A stretch of DNA of 64,000 nucleotides from Notospermus geniculatus (taxonomy: Eukaryota; Nemertea; Pilidiophora; Heteronemertea; Lineidae): assembly GCA_002633025.1 (NCBI GenBank), contig NMRB01000014.1:808707-872706 (forward strand), written 5' to 3'. The notes beneath the pieces were generated by a model. It made no database searches, was not told the origin of the DNA, and saw only the letters and a program-made list of their open reading frames with translations. Positions 52,059-61,416 of the stretch are shown here, in pieces. The translations under genes and the position numbers were made by a program. Within the stretch, counting starts at the first letter, position 1; every line of letters begins with the position of its first letter.

Positions 52059-52922
52059 TCCTATCATCTGGTAAGTGACAAGTCTATACTTTAGTTCTTT
52101 TATAGGGATATGAAGAGTACGGTAATGTTGAAGTTGTAATACCCTCTCTAATTTTACATTTCCTATATGTCTGTTCATGGCATGTTGTCCGTTAAGACAG
52201 ACAAAAGACATAACCCCCCCACAGCAGGGTTTTTATCTCGCTCCTCTTCACCCACTCAAGACGGACAAAAGAAAGGAAGGTGTCTTATGATATCCCCAAA
52301 AATGTTGCACCTAAATTGTATATTTTCAGTGGTTTCACCTGCTGCTTCAAATGTGACTTTTTTTTCTTTGATTACAGAAGGATGGTAGAGTTTGCCACCA
52401 GGAACAGGACAATTGACTTGTAGGACATCATATGCAATGAAGTTATTGCCTGGAAGTAGAAGGCTAATGCAGCAGCTATGCAGATTTATCAACCAAAGAA
52501 GACAACACAATCTTTTAAAAGTGGTGAACGGACAATATTTTTGTAATTCTTTTAAAAGATTTTTCTTATTTGAAAGCTGTGCTACAATTTGAAGACTATT
52601 GACTCTACTTCTTTGGTTCATTTTGTGTGAGGACACTGGAATGACTGTGGGAATGTAAATACTGTCCTTTGATTCAACGAGAGATAGAATGGCTGATAGA
52701 GCATTTGAATATCAAACATCACTCAAGGAGTGAAATTGTCTGTTTACATGTGATACTGATGGAATTATGTATGTGCATTAATTATGATAATTTGGAATCC
52801 CAGATCTGATTGGTCATTAGTGAGCAACTGTAACACACATAGTGGTATTTGTAATACGAGGTGTTCTTTTTTTCCTCTTCGTTTTCTATGGACCAAAAAG
52901 GACCAATTTTTCTCCATACTAA

Positions 52923-53039
52923 GGCCCATATTCCCGAAGCCTTCTTAACTCTAAGATCCACTTTAACCTTTTGTATTTTGCCCTGCAAACAATAGCTAAA
53001 GGTAAACCTTAGAGTTAAGGAAGCTTCTAGAATATGGCC
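52923..53039. mobile_element. Hairpin MITE of the GGGCC/GGCCCATATTC type
   Basis: Left GGCCCATATTCCCGAAGCC and TTCTTAACTCTAAG, right CTTAGAGTTAAGGAAGCTTC and GAATATGGCC. Flanks are TAA on the left and TAT on the right, nearly a 3-bp target duplication. Confidence 0.78.
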
Positions 53040-53516
53040 TATAGTTTTCTTCTTACCTTCTGAGTGCCAGCTGAATGCTTTAGCTTGCTGTAGACATATC
53101 AGTATTGTTGAATGAGACCCTCAAAAAGTGAGGTAGCCACAGGACTATGTCTGGTCCAAAACGGGTTCCTCAATCATTGGATTTGCAGATTAAAAGTATG
53201 ACAATTGCCATGGTAATGAGATGTATCTCTTTTCTACTAGCATCATGTCTGAACTTACTCAGTCTCTGAACATGTTAAGACAGAGAACTGTACATAAATA
53301 GCCCAAAAATGTAAATTGTGTAAAAAATATATGACATGTCTCTATTACAATCCTTGTTTCCATTTTACTACATGCTATCCTATCAGGACACAACCCAACA
53401 CAACTCGATATCTCCCTACACCCAGGCAACTCTACTTTTAAAGGGGTTAAAATCTCCTGCAATGACGGGATATCCTGGGATATCCTGAGACGAAGAAACA
53501 TGAATATGTCACCACT

Positions 53517-53728
53517 TTAAAGGAGCACGGTATTGGATCTCAAATGCGTTATTTGACTGCCGACGTAGAGGGAGACACCTAGCGGCAGTAAGACGAACTA
53601 CAAAAATGCATTACAAAATGTACGCAGTAAATCGGGTCATTCGCCGAGACGTAGTCAGACTCTTGGGTTGGAGAGTGGCGCGGTGGCGCCGGCTGTCGAG
53701 AAAAAGTGGCAATACCGTGCTCCTTTAA
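53517..53728. mobile_element. TTAA-flanked MITE (piggyBac-like), copy 2
   Basis: Same ends and length (212 bp including both TTAA) as 1838-2049, in inverse orientation relative to that copy. It includes GCATTTGTAGTTC-type and GGCGCCGGCTGTCGAG text common to all three copies. Confidence 0.85.
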
Positions 53729-53771
53729 TGTTAATGCATCATCTTACGACTTTCTGGAGTTACAATAAAGT

Positions 53772-53795
53772 TGATGATGATGATGATGATGATTA
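53772..53795. repeat. (GAT)n microsatellite
   Basis: Seven GAT units directly behind the AATAAA at 53764. Confidence 0.85.
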
Positions 53796-54138
53796 ACTAC
53801 AAACAGAAAGAAACAAAAAAACAAAGTACAACATGAACGAACAATTTACACAAATACACCCATAAGTGAAGTATGCCAGTCTCAGCGAGGAACAAACGCC
53901 CGCACAAATGCTGCAGGTATTGCACGGCCGAATGTACCTCGGCCAACACCAGCAAAACCCCAAATATAGGTGCAAATGTTGAATTGATATAAAACTGTCT
54001 TCAAATCGGGAAAGTAAAAGGGAAAAAAATGAGAAAGTTAAGAAATACCTATATGGTTTCGGCTTACCATTTCGTTGTGGGACATAGCATGGCAAAACGG
54101 TGCGAAAATTAGCCGCCAGGGTTCCCGAAACACCTTCT

Positions 54139-54386
54139 ACATGTATCTTGCATGGCAAGCTTTCAGCTGAACTAAAAACCAAATGTTCCAGAAAAGGAAA
54201 CTTCAACACCACCCAGGTTACATAAAAGGTCACAGACATGTGCACATTGATTAACAAAGAAAGAAACAAAAGGAATCAATGGCTCACTGACCAAAGACTC
54301 AAACATACAGTATTTTAATATGGACCTAGTGGGTTTTAGTTCAGCTGAAAGCTTGCCATGCAAGATACTAAACCCACTAGGTCCAT
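54139..54386. repeat. Inverted repeat with compound hairpin
   Basis: TATCTTGCATGGCAAGCTTT plus CAGCTGAACTAAAA at 54139 pairs with its complement at 54334-54368. The right copy is also folded with GGACCTAGTGGGTTT (54321) against AAACCCACTAGGTCC (to 54386). Confidence 0.75.
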
Positions 54387-56959
54387 AACATCCCCCGTCT
54401 TCATCGTCCTTTTGAAAGGAACGTGGTAGGGCGTGGCCCTGCTAATGGAAACGAAGGACGTTGGATGCTGAAGGAACCGTTCACGATGCAGAAAGACCCC
54501 ACGCTATCATCGGCTGCAACCTTCCTTGGGTTTCTGTCGCATCCCCTCGAATGATTCGCCATGTACGGATTCCTATTTTTGTTCTGTAGACATTGACTAT
54601 TACTCAATGCGTAATTGCAACTAATTGAGAGGAAAGAACGTACATATCCGATCAATTTTTAAGGCTTCTGCAGTGATACGGTTCTTGTATGGACTGATTT
54701 TCCGATCAGTTGTAACATTAACACGATTTGCTCGACATGTTGAGATTGTGAACACTCGTGTCGTATCAAGGCTGATATTGGAGCGAGCAACTGAACAAGA
54801 AACTTGTTGCTTCCCGACACCGCCAATTTTTTTTGAAGGGTGGTTGGCATAGGCCTATGCCTCGACCAATAGGAGCTGTTCAGTCATTGACGAATAGGAG
54901 TCACTACGGTCCAATTCAATGCCCCAATCATGTAATGGTTGATAAAGCACCGATCAGGAAAATTTTAAATTGTATTGATCAACTAGAAATTGGTGATAAG
55001 TACGTTACCGACCAATCGCCAGCTGAGAGACGGTCGACGGTCCTGATCGGCAAGTGGTCAACGTTGAAACAAAAGAGAGGCTTAGAAATCAAACATGATA
55101 AACGTAAACGTTAACGACAATGAAACTTGTACCGAAAATGCAATATAAAATCTGGTGAATAGTATGAAAAATAACGTTTTCGTAAAGTCTACGTTTATCG
55201 TTTGATTTCGAAACCTCCCTAATGTAGGCAGAGCCACGGGAACAGTGGGTTGCGACACCGCCAATCTTCGAAAGTGTTCCACGCCCATGAGCTAAGAAGA
55301 TGCTGCTGCACGTGGCAAACGAACAACTCCAGAAAGGCGACGTGAAAATCGTGGCCATGCCAGGGGCCAGGAACACCGGGCAGTAGTTTCATACCGGTAA
55401 ACTTCATTTGGAAGCCTGATCACGTCCCTTGGCTGTTTATTAGTTCCGTTCCCGGGGTAGGATAACACGGATCCGCTATTATTTTGCTATTAGGTTCATA
55501 ACCAATTCCACCCAAGTGCCGATGCCTGTCAAATAACGGATTCATTGACGAAAAGTATGATTACCGATACGGATGATTGTTATTTTTCAAGGAATTCATG
55601 AGAGAAAACAACAAAATCTCACCAAATCATGCGAAAGGTACCCAGACATGTCATCAGTTTTATTAGTCAGGGTATCATGGGCAAATATTTATCAGCCAGA
55701 TCAGACATTTGCCCGATCTGATATACAACTAGACATCGGTGTCATCCGAGACAGCATCATATGTTTGTGCGTCAGATATTGAAGTTGGGCGGTTCAAGCT
55801 TGAAAACTGAAGTCCGAGTTCAAGCTTGAAAATCGACTAATGAGCCTTCTGGACTTTCGTACAGTACAGCTGGATATGGATTCGGTAAGTTGATGTTGCT
55901 CTCAATATAAAAGGCCGTTTCTGGCACGCTAGACTAGGGCCTACTCCCAAAGCCTTTTGGGACGTTATGGCCACTTTCAATGATGTACGAATGCATGTAG
56001 GCCTATAGGCCTACTAAATTGAGAACTACATCCTTGCCTTGCCGTATTCTAAAAAGACGTTGATCTAAAAAATCGAAGACAAACAACAATATTCTAGAAA
56101 TTATTATGTATTATTTCACGTTTCGACCAATGGTAAATTAAAGTGAGTATATATCTTCCCAGTAAGAGTATTGAAATCTTCCTATCAACACACACAATGT
56201 ATATACTCGCCGTTTATACTCCTCACGGCAGCTTTCAAAACAACAAATTAATTTTCTCATGAAAATATCTACATACTGTGTTCGTCAGATAAAAACGGTG
56301 TACACATTTAATACTGTCTCTCATTTTGTGTTGATAATAACTGCAAGTACCCTATCCACATAATTTTTGTTATCACAAATTGCAAATATACACAATACTA
56401 AGTACCAGTCGATACAATCCCTTCGCCACCGCAACCTGCAGAAATTTTGAAAAAAGAGAACGAATTTCGACTGGCTGAATGTCACGGAATCATGAAGAGT
56501 GGGCCATCCGTCACTGGAACGTTGCACTTCCGGTTTGGCTTCGTGCCACTGAATCCTGTTTCCCGACCATTTCTCCTGTGGCCCAATCTCCCGTCTTTGC
56601 AACATGGCCTGTCAATTTGATCAGGAGCGCTGGAGTAAACGCTGTATAAACGCAAGCGGCTACCTGAAGATTTTTGGTGCAGCCATGGTGCAACTGATAT
56701 CATTTTGGCGACGAACCAGGTTGTCGATGACCATCATCGAGATTGCTGAGTGCCGCACCGTGTCCGAGATGTTATCCAGTCGAAATGGCCTCATTTCGTC
56801 CTGTTTATTGTCAGATTGGCTTTACTTTCCGAGACGGGTATGGTTGACGTCTTCAACAACAAGGGCAATGGTGCATAATCAAATGCTAAAGCAAGGGTTC
56901 CAGTAACACTGCCGCGACATCGGCCAACGTATTTCCGACTGTCACTGTTTGGAGTGCAG

Positions 56960-57097
56960 GGGCCATATTCATGAAGCCTTCGCAACGTTGCGTGCACGCA
57001 AATCTATTGTAAGGCAGTCAGTGAACAATAAAGCATGTGCAGCCAAACAATACACTTGCGTACCGGTAAAGTTGCGAAGGCTTCGTGAATATGGCCC
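56960..57097. mobile_element. Hairpin MITE, GGGCCATATTC type, with CAG target duplication
   Basis: GGGCCATATTCATGAAGCC and TTCGCAAC at the left are matched by GTTGCGAAGGCTTCGTGAAT and ATGGCCC at the right. CAG flanks both ends (56957-56959 and 57098-57100). It shares the TIR core with 52923-53039. Confidence 0.83.
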
Positions 57098-58770
57098 CAG
57101 CTTCTGCAAGTTTCGCAAGGCTATCGAAGAAGAGCTCGAAGGTTTCCACCAACGGCGTAGATTCGACTACAACGTAAAAACCAGCGACAACGGACTTGCT
57201 ACCAGTGATAGAAATGGCGGTATCAAACACATGGTCAGTAATAGCTAGGCCTATTGCGCTGCAGTGGCGAAGGCATCTATCTCACAACAGTGACGAAATA
57301 ATAGAACATGACAATGAAGGAAGGCCGTATTGCTGTAGACGTATACAGAATCTACCGGCTAATGTTTGGATTCTACCTAACACATTACCATCGCACACGG
57401 TGATTACGAACCTGTATCAGGGAAATGGTATGTCGATTTAGCCCACGTTACTGTCCCCTGACTACCCGTCTGACGCGGATGGGCAGGACATAAACTTTTA
57501 TTTTTGCCCTCAAAAGTCATGACCCTTTCTGTTGTACCAGAAGTTGATTGCGGAGCACGACTAGAATTGTGCATGAAACGAATACGTTGATGGGTTTGAA
57601 CAGCAAAATCTCACAGGCAAGTATTACAAACTTGGCAAATAGTAAATCTTCAACCACTGCTTCTGCAATGATGGGCCAAACCTATTCGTCCACGTCGCTA
57701 ACTGTGTCTTGTGCCGGAATATATGGATTCAACAGAAACGATATGACCTCCGCCTGTGGCTGACTGATCATGATTTAAACACTGCAGTTTTTGGCTTCTC
57801 CTTGGTATAGACCTCCAAGACCCAAATACATTTAATATGTTCTAACCACTTTACAACTATAATTAGACCATCAAAATGTACATATAGATTTACAACTTTA
57901 ACTAGATAACTAGCAGAAAATAGCCCTCTGTACATAGTAGCCTTTGTCTTGCGCAGCTTTGCCAAAGATACATGGAAAACCGACGATTTCTGGCAACAGG
58001 TACACACCAATGCTTCTGGCCACGTATCTTTCTGAGTCCCATAAATTCTCAGTGAGAAAATCATTACAGATAATGATATCAACTGCTGTTGCAAAGAGAC
58101 AAGCTAGCCTTTCCATCGGTAGTCCTTAACTTATTTCGCCCAGACTTGGGCCCATCCTCAAGATGCCAACACAGACTGAAGCATCGTCTATAAGCTAAAC
58201 CTTACTCCTGAAGTTTTTTTCAGTCAATGCCCTGTGTACATACAATGAATAAGGCAACGAGTCTGTTTCCAAAGTCACTCTTTGTCCACAAGAATGGCAT
58301 GCGCGTGAACAGAAACGTAGATGAACTCAATTGTTTGACCAATGTTCACCATCACGAAGTCTCCGTCTCCATCATACGTTCATCCTTCGTCGTCCTGTGC
58401 TTCCAAACATACGTTTACTGGCCATGTCTGGTTAGGGCATTTCTCTTAGATCTTTGGTTTATAAGTCCTTCTACACTGATACGAACCGTTACGTATGTTC
58501 AACAGGATTTCTGGCCAACTTGAGACACAGTTTACAAACCAACTGTATGATATGTTTGGATCATTGCAGTGTTCACCTTCGAGTAGTGCTTTCCGGTTGG
58601 TTGGGCGTGAGACACCAAATGGTGTAGTACTAACACCAAAACTTGTCTTTGCATGCGCGTCAATACCGCAGAAACGCGCGGACCCCCGGCTCACAAGGAA
58701 AATCAAAACAAGAACAGATCCCAGTTAATGATCAACAATGTCTACAAAGTCAATAATTATAATATCTTAT

Positions 58771-59096
58771 TTATTTACACTTTCCGCGCCGTTCGTATTT
58801 GACAAACCGCTGAAGCCGTCTTTTCCAAGTGTCCTGCCAACGGATGACGATGCTCTTCCGGTCAAGAATCAATCCGTTTTGCGCATTTTGTTTGTTGTCG
58901 TGGGTGATGATGAGGTATCGTCTGCCAACGCGGACCTTGGGACACTTGCAACCGAGATCGAACTGTGAAACCCAGAGGTACATTTCCCCGCGTTTAATTG
59001 TGCGCTTACGACTCTTTTTGAAGATACTCTGTACATTGACAGTGAACTTCACCCATTCGTTAATGGATTCCCTGGATACGATCTGGGCTTGTATCG
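58771..59096 (-). CDS. ntn1: Netrin, last coding exon (C345C/NTR domain)
   Basis: Minus-strand exon with acceptor TTTTCAG at 59097-59098 and stop TAA 58771-58773. It encodes the C-terminal netrin-like module: EWVKFTVNVQSIFKK, GEMYLWVSQFDLGCKCPKVR, YLIITHDNKQN, NGLILDRKSIVIRWQDTWKR and a final basic KYERRGKCK. The order CKCP..., SIVIxWxDTW, GKC and the short basic tail match netrins rather than other NTR proteins such as TIMPs or frizzled-related proteins. Netrins are secreted laminin-related guidance cues that bind DCC and UNC5; this domain binds heparan sulfate. It is convergent with STX8. Confidence 0.93.
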
Positions 59097-60311
59097 CTGA
59101 AAAGACACAAAGCACAAAAATACAAGTTATCGTCATTTTATAGCAAATCGAAACATCGGAGTCAACTGTGGACTCCCATGTGGACGAGGCTGCACATCTC
59201 GCGAGAACTCCTCCTGCAAGTGAGAACGGGCAGAGGTGAAGAAGCGGGACTGCGGAACGAAGCCCCAATAGTCCAGAGCTCGCTGCAAAGAAAAAACATC
59301 AGGGAAAGCATTCATATTTCCTAAACGCTGCTTTGACGTAGGTGTAAATATTCATGGTAATGTTACTGGCACTATAAATCCACGTTAACGACGAGCTATC
59401 ATCTCAGCCGGTGTGATGTATCAGCCGGATGGGGCACAGGGCAGGAGGAACGGTCGGTATCTCAGAGCTATCGTAACGCCAAGATTGAATGAACGTATGG
59501 TATAATTAAATGCTCAATCATGGTCACTATCAGTCAGACATCTCCGTGCGGCTAATCTGATATGACGTTTTCAATACCTCGTCATTCTGATGTGATGAAA
59601 TCACAACCACAGCCTTCGCAGCCATGGTGTGAATTGTCGTGGGGGTAGGAACGACCAGAACTGTTCGCCGGTGGCAGAGGCAGCATTTTGATTATACTGC
59701 ATCAATGCTCTCCGGTCTGATCGTTGCTGGCAGTGGGGAAGAAGGATCGGGTAAATCAATCATCTAACCGTATCGTCGCAAAACGAAAAGGTGGGACTTC
59801 TTTGATATCGGCAAAAATTGAACAACGTGTACTGGCGACAACTAATTTTGAACAAATGGATGGATGGATGGTCGATTCTGAAAGAGGGTTAAAGTAATCA
59901 AGCGTTATTTAGAAAAGAGATAATGAACTATGAGGAACCTGGATGAAATTATCGGATATTGTATGAAAACTCATTATAGGTTGCTTCAACAGAGTGTAAT
60001 GTACGTTCATAATATTTGAAGATCTTTCTACAGGTTCTCCAGACGACAACCGGACAACGAGGTTTTCGTTGTTTTCAGTCTTTCTTCTTATTCAGACAGA
60101 GACAGTTTGGTAGATGGTTTAGAACACCACCATGTCTGATATGCCAACAATGGTGTACCGGTACCGTTGATTCAACCTCGAGGATTTTGGTATGTGTCCA
60201 CCTGACATCCCAAACTCTAGTGGGTTCGTTGTCCTTCGCCAAAGAAAAGGAGACAACACCGAAGATGGACTTCAAAACATTTTGGAGAATTCCTCCAACG
60301 CTTAAGTCTAT

Positions 60312-60476
60312 TAAGAGGACACTTCTCTTTGGTGGCTCATTAAAATCCATAGCCAATAAGAATGGTGTTTACTCTTGATGATGGACAATTACTCAACACT
60401 AAAGACTAAGAGGACACTTCTGTTTGGTTGCTCATTAAAACCCACAGCCAATAAGAATGGTGTTTACTCTTGATGG
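60312..60476. repeat. Two-copy tandem repeat in netrin intron
   Basis: AAGAGGACACTTCTCTTTGG through GCCAATAAGAATGGTGTTTA and CTCTTGATG occurs at 60312-60380 and again at 60408-60474 with a few substitutions. The unit is about 96 bp including spacer. Confidence 0.82.
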
Positions 60477-61344
60477 ACAGGCGAACGAACAACAACAGCC
60501 TTCCAGCAAAAAGGAAATGAGAAATATTTTATTGGCCCGGATCAGAACCTTTCAATTGCCGATGTCAAGTGCTTTCCTGTGTCAAATGATTATTCAAACA
60601 GCCCAAGTTTATTAAATACTTTCCATGTTGTATGCAAAGTGGGTTTTCAGAGTGCGATATTCAATTGAAGATGAGCAAGGCGCACTATTGGGATGACTTT
60701 TCGACACATCTTTGAGACCACCTTCTGCAGTGACAGCGGTAGCCCTACAAGATCTCTTGAGGCTTTGTCTTGCTTCTTTCAATTCCTTTCATTAGTATGC
60801 TCGTCATGTGTCAATGTAAGGTCGGGGATCATAAATCTTAAAGGAAGAACTCCACGGAAACAAACAGAATTTCACGCACCGGATCCGCGGGCGTGACATT
60901 CTTTTGTGCGAATTAGTCAAGTCTCTCCAAAGGATATGGCGCTTCGTGCCTCAACTATGGAACTGATAACACAGGGCAAGACCTAATGTCTACTTTATGG
61001 CTGAAAATTTATATGATTGTCAATCTGAGGAGTGCTTCCACGATCATGCGCGTCCGAAATTGCGGGGAAGACGGACATGCGGATCGCTTGGCACTCACAC
61101 AGATAAGGTCACTGGGGGAAGGGGGGGGCAATGTGGGTGGGATTTGGATGACCACCTTCTGTCATATCAATTCAGGTTAATGAATGAAAGTTGATTTAGG
61201 TATTAAGTAGGTATCAATCAAGAACTTTAATATTCATTTCCTGAAACGTACCTTGGCGTGGTCATACAAAGTCTTCTTGTGAGGCTCAAGGTTTTATGCT
61301 TATAATTGACTAAAGCGTGAGGACGCCTATTTTCGATGACTTAC

Positions 61345-61416
61345 CGAAATCTCGCCTACAGTACATTTTGATGTTGACTTTCTTCCTACGTCCCTTACAT
61401 TTTCCGCATTGTTTAT
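61345..61416 (-). CDS. ntn1: Netrin, penultimate coding exon
   Basis: 72-bp minus-strand exon, acceptor TTTTCAG and donor TTCG|GTAAG, encoding (D)KQCGKCKGRRKKVNIKMYCRRDF. It joins in phase with 59096 to read YCRRDFAIQAQIVSRESINE, as netrins do at the start of the C345C domain. Laminin-type EGF and VI domains are not found up to 64 kb, so they must lie further on. Confidence 0.9.

Larger units (their letters stand above)
52059..53769 (+). other. STX8 3' UTR, with probable UTR intron 52071-52377
   Basis: Twelve bases after the stop codon is a strong donor (CTG|GTAAGT at 52071), and at 52377 a strong acceptor (TTTTTTTTCTTTGATTACAG). Together they suggest an intron inside the 3' UTR. The first AATAAA on this strand is at 53764-53769. 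The UTR or flank contains the hairpin 52923-53039 and the TTAA MITE 53517-53728; an earlier non-canonical poly(A) site is possible. Confidence 0.5.
53796..58770. other. Interval between STX8 and netrin
   Basis: No coding exon is recognised. It contains an inverted repeat at 54139-54386, a small inverted repeat near 55087-55200, the hairpin MITE 56960-57097, and presumably the netrin 3' UTR next to 58771. Several open frames of 60-160 codons occur but show no domain or splice pattern I can support. The first AATAAA for netrin on the minus strand that I see is near 57499. Confidence 0.5.

Noticed and set aside
53793-54269. 158-codon minus-strand frame with hydrophobic, cysteine-rich text
   Set aside because: Overlaps an inverted repeat and a microsatellite border, lacks a recognisable domain, and has no supporting splice structure.
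57768-58706. Minus-strand frames of 68-108 codons between STX8 and netrin
   Set aside because: Probably netrin 3' UTR or spacer; no similarity recognised, and the frames overlap each other in several phases.
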